DNA of 64,000 nucleotides, taken from NCBI RefSeq assembly GCF_963576615.1, contig NC_088708.1, positions 24,807,191 to 24,871,190 on the forward strand, given 5' to 3'. The notes under the pieces were generated by a model that was not told the origin of the DNA, searched no databases, and was given only the letters and a program-made list of their open reading frames with translations. A program made the translations under genes and the position numbers. Below are positions 34,963 through 47,700 of this stretch, piece by piece. The DNA is from Watersipora subatra. Taxonomy: Eukaryota; Bryozoa; Gymnolaemata; Cheilostomatida; Watersiporidae. How positions within the stretch are numbered: position 1 is the stretch's first letter; every line of letters begins with the position of its first letter.

Positions 34963-35809
34963 TGTTTATACCCGTTCGCATCACTCTCATTCCCTAAGAT
35001 TGAAGCACTAATCTAATTATTTAATCAATAAGAGCTCTGGAGAGCTTAATGTCTTTTTGTTGAATTTCTGCTTGAATAGAGCGAGAAGGTCCTTCTATCT
35101 GGTCAACTGACTCGCCATCCCTTCTATCCTTTTAAACTCAAACTTGTTTATCTGTTCATTTTCCATGTTGAGGTGCTGGGGACCTGGTGAATGAGATTTT
35201 TATTTCTAATTTTTGACTTTAGCTGGTTTAGTTCAAAATCTGTAAGGTAATCAAGAAATGGGACTATTTGCGCGAACGGGTCGTTTTGATTTCTCTGCTA
35301 TTGGCTAAATACCTTTCTGAGCCTTTGCTTCCTCTGATTTATTATTTAGAATAAGTTGTGGGCTGTCATTCTCTTGTACTTCTTTCGACATTTGAATTCT
35401 TGTTACTTTTTGTTGGGTCCATGACGGATGACTCTAGTGTTGGGGTAGTAACTTCGGTGCTGCGATCTTCCAAGAAAACAGCATATTCACAATAGCGACC
35501 GTGTTGTTTTGTTTCATTTAATGAGTACCATTATTGAATTGTTCAAGTATTACATATGACCGTAACTCTTTGGTTGTAACTTGGTACTGATTTTCTTTCT
35601 GAAGTGCTTTGCTAACATCCATGCTTGATCTACTTTCACAATTTTTGGTTCTATTCTAGGGTCAGCTTTTGTGATGTCTTATTGCTGGTCACAAACAAAT
35701 CTGTGACCATCAGCCATTCTCTTTTATAGTTCTGCAGCGTAATCGCTTTTTGGTTGTTTAGTATAGAATGTCTTAGTCTAGCAGTGAGAGTATCTGGTAA
35801 ATTCAGTTC

Positions 35810-36208
35810 TCACCCAAACCTAAAGTTTGCAGTTTCATTGGTGAGTGAATGGGGTGTTGCATGTAATGATTGCATGATCTGGGATAATATCAAACCCCCA
35901 TCAGTTTCAACTGTTGAAATTAACATTGATCTGAGTGTGTTCCCCAGATCGCGACTGTCATATTCCACCATTCCATTGTTTTGTGGGTGATAACTAGTGG
36001 TGTGACTATTGTTGAACCCCACCCCCATGCTACACAGCTCATACATAAGTTTCAACTCGAATTGAGTCTCCATATCTCTGTGAGTTTTCTCAGGTAGTCC
36101 GAAATAAGCAAAAATCATTTGATCTAGAATGTCAGCGACTGTCTTGGCGGTCCTGTCTAAGATGGCAATAGCATCTCGCCATCTGATGAAATGATTGGAT
36201 AAAACCAA
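35810..36208 (-). pseudogene. Integrase core remnant (gypsy-like)
   Basis: The 132-codon frame resembles the central integrase fold of Ty3/gypsy elements, with blocks similar to TVADILDQMIFAYFGLPE and SYHPQNNGMVE, the latter carrying the conserved Glu. The rest of pol is missing or too decayed to follow. Inactive. Confidence 0.75.
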
Positions 36209-36752
36209 AATTATTTTATTTCCTCGCAGGGTGGAGGTAAGACGCTTTACAAGGGATCGATAGACATTACTTGTCCAAGTCTGCCAACAAATTATTTGTG
36301 TTGGCCTTGCCTTGAGGTATGTCTGCTATTTTTCGCTGCCTGACAGATTCTGCGTGCCTTTGCTATCCTATGGATGTCACCGGACATCTCCGCTCAGTAC
36401 CATGCGAGCTGTTATCATCTGTATGTTTTGTTTATTTCAGCACAATGTTGAGTGTGCTATTTATATGACAAGAGCCCTCATACCCAACTGGCAGACAATT
36501 ACCCAATCTGCTCGCTTGTTAAGAGTCATTCTGATCTGTAAGATTCTTTCCTCTATTTGACATAAGTGCAGTTGTTCTGTTAGCTTTTTAAGTTGTTTTT
36601 CTCCTTGGTCGATTGTCTTTCTGTGATCCTCTGACCTGACTCTAAAGCCGCGATGATACAAGCAGTGCTGCTGCCAGCTTGACACTACAAAGCTGGGATT
36701 TCTTGGCTTGCTGGGTCAGTCAGTCTTATTTGAAGGGTAATAGCTTCTTTTT

Positions 36753-37433
36753 TCATATCTGGATTTGCACTCTCCGTATGTAGTAGGATCTTACATTTTT
36801 ATTTTTGTATCTATCTCTTATCTCAGTCCTCAAAACATTTACATTGTTTGGGTTCCATACAATTTCTGCTGAGCACGTCAGCATTGCCATGTTTGTTGCC
36901 GGCTTGGTGTTCAAGCTAGAATCTAAATTCGGACAGTATTTCCAACTCCGAACCACTTTGTCACCGAGCCACAAGTGGTTGTTAGTACAAGTTAGGAAGT
37001 TTTTTCCTAACTTGAGCATGCCTTTGTCCATCAGTAGCTGGTATTGGAAATCTGTGAAAGGCTTCATGCCAAGTATAGTATCTTCTGCTATTTTTGTGGC
37101 TCGAAATGAGAGTTCTGCTGCTACACTGCATATACTACATTGTAGAGTGATTGTTTCATAAAGCAAAAGTCCGCTTCCATCCACCATTGAGGCAGTGATT
37201 CTTTCTGCATCAAGTCTGTCCTTTATGTTGGAGAGTAGGAAATTAAAAGCTTTCTTCGATAAGGTGTTGGCAATAGCTCCGGTATCGAGTAGATAGTGGA
37301 CAGATTTTTCACTTTCAATCTTGATGGGCACGTATAAAAAACTCCCATGAGCTAAGCTCTTAGCTTCTAGTTTTAGTATAGGTGTCTTCTTCACAAGTGT
37401 GTTGAGCCTCACTTTTAGCAGCGGCCCTCGCAA
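36753..37433 (-). pseudogene. Retroelement aspartic protease region
   Basis: A 226-codon open frame with the active-site motif LLDTGA at about residue 49, followed by a hydrophobic ILGMKPF block that resembles the flap/ILG region of retropepsins. It is followed by decayed sequence instead of reverse transcriptase. Confidence 0.75.
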
Positions 37434-38429
37434 GTCCAGGCCGAGTAAAACTAGTTACGGGGCTGAACAGGTGGCATTTGCCAATGGTTGCTTGCTGGTC
37501 CTTGCTTGTTCTGCTTTGTTTTCTGGCAGTCCTTTTTCAAATGTCTAGTTTTTTCGCAATGTAAGCATGCTTTCATCAAGTGAGTGGTTTCTTTGGTGAG
37601 TTTGTTAGCTTGTCTTACCAAATCAGTTTAGTTGTCAATAAGGGCTTCCAAGATTTTTAGGATCAAGTTTGTGTGGTGAAGTCGTTTTGCACTTGTTTGG
37701 CTTCTGGTTCTGCTACTGTGTTGACACCAGTTTTGGTTTCCAACTGCAGGAATTCCTATGCTATCTGCACAGCATCTGTTATAGTATGGTGAGTCATGGT
37801 GAGTAGGTGTTGCTGTAGTCTGGTGTGATTTAGCCTTTCTTTAAACTTCTTTACTACAGTCTGAGTTCTGGAAGTTTTGTCCATCTTTGGTATGCAGTGT
37901 TGACTGGTCTATTTCAGCTTTCTAGTCATGTAGGTTTTGCTTGGGAGATTGCTCTAGATAGTCTCAGGCTTGCTATGCTGTCATGCCATATTACCCTGTA
38001 AGCTGTCATAAATCTCTGTTAGTGTCCACCCTTTTCCAATTTTTTTTGCCAGTCCATCCAGGCAGGCTCGGAGATGTAGAGTATTTTCTTTGCCATTCCA
38101 AATGTTAGGTTTTTGTAATTTCATTGAATTGTGAAATTAATAGCTCCACAGCAGTGGCTCCGCTGAACTGGGGAGGTTTGAATTTGGATTTTCTGGTATT
38201 CATTTTTGTCAGTCAAAATAAAAGCTCCTTCACTGGGCTAAGGTCATTTTCTCTACATGCTGTTTAAGTGGGGAGCCTGGGTAATTTGGTTTGTTGTCTC
38301 CTCTCTTCAATTTCTTCACTCAATTGTGGTAGTTCAGTTGGTGTATGAGTTATTATCCTTTTTCTTGACATTTTATGTTTTGGTCCTCTACCTTCTTGTC
38401 CACAATCCCACTGCTGTCCCCAATGAAAT
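37434..38429 (-). pseudogene. Gag remnant with CCHC zinc knuckle
   Basis: Minus-strand sequence around 37525-37575 encodes a CX2CX4HX4C knuckle (ACLHCEKTRHLKKDC). The upstream gag part is broken by stops and frame changes. The position between LTR and protease is as expected. Confidence 0.6.
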
Positions 38430-39095
38430 GAATTTTGATTAGCAGGCTAAGGAAGGTTGTCCGATCTCTGACCCTTTGCGCCCAGGAATCGCAACTCCAA
38501 ACCCACTGCTGGCTTTAAAGGAAGAATACTACTTCTTATGGGTCTTGATAAATGAAAATGGCCAGAGAGACACAACTGTCCTGCAGGTACAAGCTGGCAA
38601 CGCAGCCCCGTACTCCTTGAAGACAACAAGGCAAACTTGTGCAACCTAGAAGCTTGCCAACTTAGTCACTTATTGAGGATGATGCTTGCTAGTGCACTGT
38701 GAACGCTAGGGCAATTTAGGATGATTGTCAACTTAGCCACTTATTAAATATGCTGCTTGGCTGTGGTGCGCTGTGAATGCTGGTGCAATGCAGACGATTG
38801 CTAGCTAATCAATGCTTGTAGAAAGATCCAGAGAAGCTTGTAGTTTGTTTCGTATTGTGCACAATAATGAATATAACCATCCACACAAAAGTATTTATGC
38901 CCTAGAGGCAGGCCTTAGCAAGTTCAAGAGGGTAAAGTAGATGTATCAACAATGTTAAATGGTTAGTTATATAAGAGTTACAATGATTTGTAGATAGTGG
39001 AAAACAGACCCTACCCGCAACACATGATTGTAAAATGGCTAGTGTTATTATACACATCTAATGGTTACACACACAAAGAGGATAAATAAGGGTGT
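38430..39095 (-). repeat. LTR of the gypsy-like element (5' LTR)
   Basis: Partner of the LTR at 34090-34640. It includes a partial internal duplication (cttattgag/aata...gctgcttg at 38665-38770), which makes it longer than its partner. Confidence 0.7.
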
Positions 39096-39397
39096 ATTGT
39101 ATTGTTCCTACCAGTCCACACCAGTTACAATTTTTTATTTTTAACGTTTGTTCATCAAGCTTCATTAGTTTTCTAGAATACAATATATATACACAGATTA
39201 CAGACTGTAATAAAAACCTCATTATAGAAATTGACCACACGTTCTTGTCAAATCAATTTATGCAGATTGAATTTAAAGACAATTTTAATATATTAACTTG
39301 TCAAAGCAGATTGGGAAAAAAATAGCACCGTTCGTATAAGTATGTAATATAACAGCTGTAAATGTGGTGCTAGGTTAATAATAAATATACAACTATA

Positions 39398-39830
39398 GTA
39401 TGGAGCAGTTGGTTCAGTGGTTAAGGCATTGGCTGATGATCAATAGGTCAGTGGTTCGAGCCACATAATGACCATTGGTGGTGTTAGGAAGGGCACCCAA
39501 CTACAGTCGCTCCTGTGCCATATCTGGTTGGGTCGACGGTGACTCAACCGGCTCTCCCATCTACGCTCTCGCGTGGATGAGGAGTTTGGTGAGCAACCCT
39601 GCATTACTAAAAACAAAACCTGGAGAAGGACGAAGGAGCTCCTCTGCAAACCAACAGCCAGCTATCTAAAGATGGTGTCTCAATAAAAAAAACATCCAAC
39701 AGAAGGCAATGGCAAACCACTGTTGAAACTTGTCAAGAAATTCTTAGTTATAGTAAGTGGGGGAGAACTATGATCGCCTAGGCCCTCGCAGGACACTGTA
39801 CTCTGTAGAAAGAGACGCTGTGATTATGTA
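39398..39830 (+). mobile_element. tRNA-derived SINE
   Basis: The head looks like a degenerate tRNA, with a box-A-like ttggttcagtgg (39408-39420) and a canonical box B GGTTCGAGCC (39453-39462), which form an internal RNA polymerase III promoter. The body has the block gtgttaggaagggcacccaa and the downstream block ggcaatggcaaaccactgtt, both familiar from tRNA-SINEs of invertebrates. The 3' end is approximate. Confidence 0.7.
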
Positions 39831-41759
39831 TTATTTGTGTTGCGGCTTTTCTAGAAGTGCACCTATTTTAATTTCACAGCAGTACGTAAACATTATAACA
39901 GAAAATTTAACTAAATTACAGAAAACATCGCTCTAGTTTACACAACCTATTTGTAAAAGCATTACTTTAAATAATACTTTACCTACTTTTCATTATATTA
40001 GCGCGGAAACTCCTCTAAATACATACACATACATATGTTGTCACATATATCTTTGTATGTACCATATATATGTGACATCAGTAGTTTGAATAAAAATATT
40101 TGTCTGCTTACGATTTTTTTCTTAATCCTTAAAACGAATCCTTATTTATGCATTACTGTAAACACCAAAATATTCATTGTTTCGGAAAAGGGTTTTGAAA
40201 TGACCCGTAGTGAGGCTTTGGAGTAATTCAAAAGTTGTGATTTGCTTACATAAAATATCGCTATGACTCTAAGGCTCTTTGTGAAGAGGCAACTAGTAAA
40301 ACTCACATTCACTCCATTATTATCTATTTGTTGCTGTAGTCATGTTCTGAACCATATTTTTCCATTTTCTCGGATATATTCTCGCTTTGCCATAATACCA
40401 CTATGTGCAATTCAATAAAATAACTGATATTCATCAACAGTGGCTTAGTGCAAGATTGCTAATACGTATACATGTAGATCAAGTCTTTTTACTGTATAGA
40501 TATTTGGTATCTAACCAAGTATTATGCACCATCCAATGCAACTATGTGCAACACGTGTGCCATGTTATAAATAGTTTCACCCGCTGAACATTAACTAATC
40601 TCTACCAATTCATAACTAATTCAAAACTAGTGCAAATAAACAATGATGGACAATAAACCCATTGTCATAAGCTCTGTTTCACATATTTTAATGTAAAATT
40701 AGACTCAAAACAATGTTGAAATATATAATAAAATAAACTATAAGAAATGATCATTAAACAAATAACTTGACAACATTATGAAGGATTGAAAATAGGTAAA
40801 AAGATGGCCATGCATTAACATTCATTCTAGCTGAAATATGCATACAATTATTAGCACAATAAGCAAGAATATCCAAATGTATTTGCATATCAAAGAGTGA
40901 CGCATAATACATGAACTAGCAGGTGATGTTTGTGTCCCTAAAAAGGCTTCCTTAGCTCAGCTGTTAAAGTAGTTTAGCCTACAAAAAAAATTCAAGAACT
41001 TAGCACGCTGTGAATCTTTAACAATTGTCAAGTGAGGAACAAAGGCAAATAAATGAGGTTGTGAGAAATTGCAATGCAACCAATTAGTTGTGAGATGAAT
41101 GACAATGCTGATGATAAAATAAGTTAAAAGAAAATATTTAAATACATTTCCCTGATGACATCAGCCAGCATCGAAATAAGGTTAATTCGGTTTGTGTTCG
41201 TTCACTGAAGCTTGGTTCACAAATCCTAACATTTACTATGAATCTGCTATGATGGCTGATTAGATTACCAGTGTTAAACATTGACTGGCCATCTAACAAG
41301 GTACTACCGCTTTTTTATTTTAGACTGTGAACGTTCATAGCATTTTGGCCTATCAAACTGTCCTAGAAATTATTGTCCCAATGCAAGTGGAACATAACTC
41401 CAAATTTTTCTCACATTTCTAGGATTTACGCTAACAGACAGCTCGATGCAAGCTACATAAAGGAAATAATTGATACTACACCATACCTTCGCACAACAGG
41501 CGATAGTCTAAAAGTATGTACCACAACCGATTCTTTTCGCAAAAATATTTTTTATTGCTAAAACCCAAATTAGGATACAAAAAAATTGAAAAACAAAACA
41601 GAAATTTGGATTACTACGCACAGGTCAATGATTGGTAAAGGTAATCTATAATTTACGCAGTTGTTGCTGCCTATATACGTATGCATGCATATGCTATGAA
41701 TGCATCCCCTATGTATGCAAATGCTAGATTGACAATACAGCAAAGCGTTTAACCGAATA
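39831..41759. other. abLIM 3' flank
   Basis: Downstream of the abLIM stop codon on its strand, so it probably contains that gene's 3' UTR. No other gene recognised. A tRNA-like phrase near 40950 is too short to call. Confidence 0.4.
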
Positions 41760-44700
41760 TCAGAGAACCAATACAAAACACACTTTTGTTTTGATGTCAT
41801 TCCGCTTATATTCTGGCAGTTTATAGAACTCTTCCCTGCTGGTACCCAAGTATTGCATAAACTCATTTGCAGATAGATACTTCTACAAAGAAAACAACCA
41901 TAAACCTTACGAATTTATGTTCTAGTAAACAGCTACAGGTAGTGTTAAGTATTGGTAGTGTGTATCTTAGCGAATTTACATCCGTCTTACCTCTCAATAT
42001 TAGACTAATTGCATTAGAACTATGATCGGTGTAGAGTTGTCACTTTATTAATAATAATATTAACAATTAATGCCACTCATTAAATAATTTATGGAGAATC
42101 ATATTACTTGGTTCCGAAATACATTGATTGACTCTTAATATGGATGACAATCAGCTAAATGCAACTCTGCAGATATAATGAATGAATGAGTAAATCTCCA
42201 CTGGCCTCATACACACCATTTCCAGCTGCTAAGAATATCTGAAATAACGATTTGCAATGCAGAGTGGCGGCCTTTCTACAATTTTTTTACATATAGCATC
42301 AATAAGCAAAGTTACACAGACAATTTAACAAATTATAATTTTAAAAAGCCTCACACAATACCATTTTTTTTATATTTCCTGTGAGGAACAGCCTGATAAT
42401 CATTACATTAAAAACAGTTATTTATATTTGCTACATATTTCACCTTTTGTTTCTTTTAAAACCATCAGACGAAAACCTTCTGTTTTATGTGCACTTCCAG
42501 CAGGCCTTACTCACTCATGTTCATTATGTCAAGGATATTTTAGAGTAGGATTCTAATCTACTCCACTAATAGCAACTAACAGCAACTACATGTACATTTC
42601 AAAAAGAGAAGAAATACCAGAAAGGTTTTATTGTAATAAGCATCCTTTCAAATGTTTTTAAGAAACTGCTGGGTGAAGCACATTTCCCTTGCCCTATGGT
42701 AAGCACACAACAAGTCAAACAGGTCAATCCTGACACAACTGTCAATAACAAATAATTTCGCAAGCATCCAACTATCACTTTATGTCACACCTTGTTGACA
42801 GCGACAACACATGCCGCATAACAAAAAATTCCAAACATATTTCATGAACGGTTTATGTCTCTTTCCATGTTGTGACACTGTCTGGATTGAACCACACGAG
42901 TCTATGTAAACGGTCAATTTAAAACACATGTAATGAAGAACAGCATGAGCTGATTGGCCAGATGAACCAGTGTCATCAGGACTTATTGAAACAAGTGTGT
43001 TGATATTTTGCTAGTAGGTGTGGCAACAAGTTGACATTTGGTTAGGTGAACCCATGCTTACCTCTAGATTTGTATTGGAGAGGCCTTTTCTTCTGGTTTC
43101 TGATGACAAGTTTAGCTCCGAGTATGGAATTGGCTACAACATATAAACCATAAGTTCTAGAGGAAACACTAAAATTGAACTTCATATTCAAATTAGTTTG
43201 TCAATTACAAACTATCATTTTACTCTGCACTTTTTCCTTTTCATTTTGGTGAGATAAATAGATACCTATTTCTGGCCTCTAGGACATTGTGCAATGTGAG
43301 AACTAGTTATGATAACCCTATGAAGTATACAGAAGATTAAAGTAAAGCTTTTGTCCTTATCCTCCTTACATTTATGTTACTGTTATAAATGCTCACAAAA
43401 ATATTGCAAATTATGGTTTTAGACTACAATTTTTAGTTTTATAATTTATTCCCATTTTTTATAAGGGACTTTAAGGGGTTTAAGTTGAAATCAATTCACG
43501 CATATTCATATAGTCTAACATAACAAAGCAGCAAGTACAATGCGCAACTGATGTATGCGAATTCGATGTCAAGCTGTGTTGGACTGCACCAATGAAACTT
43601 GCAAGTTCGAACAACATTTGTCCATTGTGTTTTAGCATTAGCAGTGAAACTAGTTTCAATAAAGTAGCCAGAGATTATAAACGAGCTATCTATGTTTTAC
43701 TAAAGGACAAGTATGAACTGTGGAGTCAACATTGGGACTATCTATTGGATGTGGCCAGCGTTACATACTTCATTTCATTGTTCACAACATAAATACACTT
43801 GAATATTTTATTCCTTGCAGCGCTTGAATTTACAAACTAAAATTTAATACATGAATACATCTCAAGTATTTGTAGACTAATAGTTGAGCAAAACCACTCT
43901 CATTGTTAGAACCCATAACAAATATAACACAAAAATAGCAAAATTAAACCACATAAGTATTGCAAAACTTAACAATCACAGCAATTTACTTGTCAAGTTA
44001 GGCTTTGTGTTTTCAGGATACGTAGCCTATACACTAAAGCCTGTTTTAAGTGGCCAGCCTCAGTATGTTGGGCTTTTATTGCCTATAGGTAAGGGGGGCC
44101 TCTCTGAAGACATCCTACCTCTTTAGGCTCAAACAGCAGCTCTTCCCACAGAGTAAGTACTGATTCTGAGCGTTTCCTATAGTCAAAGCTCATTGCATTA
44201 AGAAAAGGCGAGCCATCGAAATGTGAAATGTCATTGGAGCTAGTGGGGGACTTCTACAGATATAGACACTGGTGCACAACACAGCAAACAAACACACACA
44301 ACAGATTGACAATAGTGACACCATGCAGACTAGGCAAAGGCAACACATTATTTTTACATTTTATACTCTCTGTGTTCTCGGTTTACAATAAGTAATGTTT
44401 TTATGTAAATCTGAGTAATAGTACACCATTTCTATAAAAACTAATAAAATCTGTGATTGCAAAGCAATTCTTCAGCTCACAAAAATTGATTTTTCATGAT
44501 GAAATTTTTTGCCATCATTAGTAACTTTGATGAATATGTTTAGTGATATAAGATTACGACATATTGGAAGTAAAGGTACATGTTGCCAGCACCAAAGTTA
44601 CAAAAGCAAGCGATACAGAGACCCATGTAGTTGAACAAGAGTACATGCACTAGTAGCAGCTGTGCTTTAGCAAGAGCAACACACATTATTGCAGAAGACA

Positions 44701-47700
44701 GAATAAGCGATGTATTGTTAGAAGAATGACTGTTGCCATATCATAAAACTAGCCAGGATACCTTGAGAGTGAGGTGCTTTAGAAAGACAACACTGTCAGA
44801 CATAGTGGAACATCTATGGCTCGCCCCTCTCTAAATCATGCAACACATGTAACAGTTTCATGAATTCAGCAATAACATAGAGCTGGGAGCGGGTGCTCGG
44901 TATTCCCCGGCATAATGGTTATCAACGATCCACTCAACTCGTTTCACACGTAGTATTCTTGTAAGTTTTTACTAAAACATTTTATCATACAAAACCTTGC
45001 ATGAAACAGCAATACTACACAAGTCTTGCCCATGGTAAGGGTGTCTCATAGCTACTCAAACATCATAGGTTAAAAGAGATTCTTCTCAAGTTAGCTTGTT
45101 GTCAAGCGATTGGCAAGGAGTTTGTGAAGGCAGTTGGCGATTAATTTGGATAAAATAAAAGTCGATGATAGAGATGAAAACGAAACTTCAATGGATGCCA
45201 GACAGATTATTACAATAAAATTAAAAATATCATTGTATTGTATTGTGCCACTCATTTCCGAACTGTGAAGGATTTTTTGAACCACAAGAAAATGTTTTTT
45301 CTTCTTAATGCACTTCTAATGAAAGATCCAGCTAGTAAATCTTTACAGAGACCCTTAATATCCTGATACAGTTATAATTAAACTAGAACTATAATTAAAC
45401 GATACTGAGGTTTATCTTAGCAAAACGGTGTTATTAAAATTTATTTTACACAATTGTCTATTAATTAATGTAAAATATTACAGTAGTGAATGATTAATCA
45501 ACATTATACAATTTGTTTTAGATATTAAGTGAAAATATCATTCAAAACCTTCCAGAGTCTTGCAGTATTGCATTATTAAAGTTTCATTTTGTACAGCAAG
45601 ACTTTTGTTTTGAATGCATATGCGTTTACTTCAAACAGCCATCATCTGTCCTCTCTGCTTGTTAGTAGGCCTAAAGGCTTTTCAAATGAGTGTGTTAGGT
45701 GATATCTCTGTTAGATTATGTAGTTAATGAAAGTGTAATGTTGGTAGGTAAAAAAGAAAAACTTGCAGTTCAAAAAAGTTGTTTTTTCAATTCAACAATG
45801 TTTTAAATTAGCAAAAGGAAAAACTTTACTATTTAGTCTTCTGGATATGTAGATAGAGCAACGGGTTGATGCAAACCTGAGATCAAAATAAATCAAGAAG
45901 CAAATTGAATAGAAACAAAGAAGGGGACAGGGCATGAAGAGAGTTAAGGACGATTTGCTGAATTAAAATCGGTAATTGACTCAATTCGTGGTAAATCCAG
46001 CAATCAAGATAGACCCACTGCCAAGTTAGATGAATATTAGAGAGACAAAACCAACTGCTCATACCTTGCCCTTTGCGGTAGGTCGAGTATTGTTACGGTA
46101 CACAAAAGTATCCTGCGAAAGGAAATCATGATGCTCAAGTGGCTACACCACTGACATGCAGTTAGAAGAAAAAGGAGTATTAGTGACAGTAGCTAGCTTC
46201 CCTGAAACTGATATTGGAAAATGACAACATCGTTATTAACTTAAATGGGAGCGTGACACGCAGCGTTACTACCATAAAACTATTGTGAACTAACTCCGAC
46301 AACTCCAGCTAAGTCATGCTCAGACAACATACGACAAAATGTTAGCACATGTGAAAAGGTGCTGAGTGTGAGAACATGCATTGCAAAGTGATGTTTAGAT
46401 ACAATTTTTAGTACCTCAAAGACACTGTCTCTGTCGTCGTCTTCATCTCCATTGCGGGTGACCAGATCTACAACTGGGAAAATACACATCTTCGCTTTCC
46501 CGAATATTTTATGGTTCTCATACTATTTTTAATTCTATTAAAATGTGATACTATTCATACACAGAAAAAAACCGTAGCATAAGCAAATACCTGAACTAGT
46601 GCAGATCTGTATTCATTGAGCATGTTAACTGTTGTATAAGGTATATTCACAATTCATCACAATATATATATTACTAACTCTAAAACAATGTAATGAATTT
46701 TATTAAATAAAAAAACCCGTGATACTCCAGATTAAAAAATTGATTGAAACTGTAAGAAAATAGCTATGATTAAGCTGCAGCAAAGATCTGGTCTCTAGAA
46801 ATGAAACATACCATTTGCTCAATCTACATGTATATAGATATAACATGTGCCAATATAAACAACTTTTTTGCAGGGTCAACTTTTTGGCTCAAACTGACAT
46901 TTCTATCGACTGTTTTATATACAATAAAACATTTAATTGAATGCCGTGGAACTCTATTTATCAACCCTGATTCCATAGTGGTGGTCAACTGAAGGTAGCG
47001 TTCAAATAGAGGCTGACGTTGTGTTTTTTAAATGGCTCATCAGAATTTTGGGAAAAAAATTCTTGCCCTTTTACGGGCAAAGCGAACATCGCCTATATTT
47101 TACCCTCTCTTTTTTTTGGTGGAGTGATCCTAAACCTTCTGGGTGCAATAAATCAGCTAACTTACCTCCAAATTGTCAAAGATCTCTTAATAAATATGAA
47201 TTAAAAAACCGAGAAATATCTCTACCAGTTGATATCTATTGCTTGCAATTAACCTGCGATGATATTATAGCCTGTGTCCTGCTTTGCAATTTGTTGGAGC
47301 TTTTAATTTTCATTTCATTCTAAATTTGAAGACATATTTTTATTTTATATATATATTTAACTACGTCGAATAAAAGCTTATTGCGCTCATTGATATGTTT
47401 GCTACAATTAGCAACCAAAGCTAGCTTTTTATGTGCAATAGAAGAACAGTTATGAGCGTCGATCAATTGTAAGATGAGACTACCGCAACGATGCTATCAA
47501 ATAATATGCTATAAATCTGCAAATTTATAAGTTATATAATGATAATCTTTCAAATGCTAAAAAGATATATTCATGAACAAGTAACATAAACGAACCATAC
47601 TTATATTACATGCAGATACAAAAACTAACATTTTTAAAACAAAAATATTTGCATCGCTTGCTCAGATAGCTGCGTTCTGATTGCTTTCGATGGAACGAAC

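Larger units (their letters stand above)
34090..39095 (-). mobile_element. Decayed Ty3/gypsy-like LTR retrotransposon
   Basis: Direct repeats at about 34090-34640 and 38430-39095 match by eye across several hundred bases (shared gaaggttgtccgatc and acacatctaatggtt) and act as LTRs. Between them, on the minus strand, lie in order a zinc knuckle, an aspartic protease and an integrase remnant. Only about 0.55 kb separates protease from integrase, so reverse transcriptase and RNase H are almost entirely lost. No envelope gene seen. Outer boundaries are approximate. Confidence 0.8.

Noticed and set aside
40945-40985. tRNA-like phrase (ttccttagctcagctgttaa)
   Set aside because: Only an A-box-like half is present; there is no B box or cloverleaf.
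43884-44126. 80-aa plus-strand ORF with a Pro/Gly-rich end
   Set aside because: No acceptor or donor context and no recognisable family; it lies in an abLIM intron on the opposite strand.
46801-47323. Cluster of three plus-strand ORFs of 61-100 aa
   Set aside because: They overlap in two frames and sit among repeat fragments; composition is that of random AT-rich sequence.
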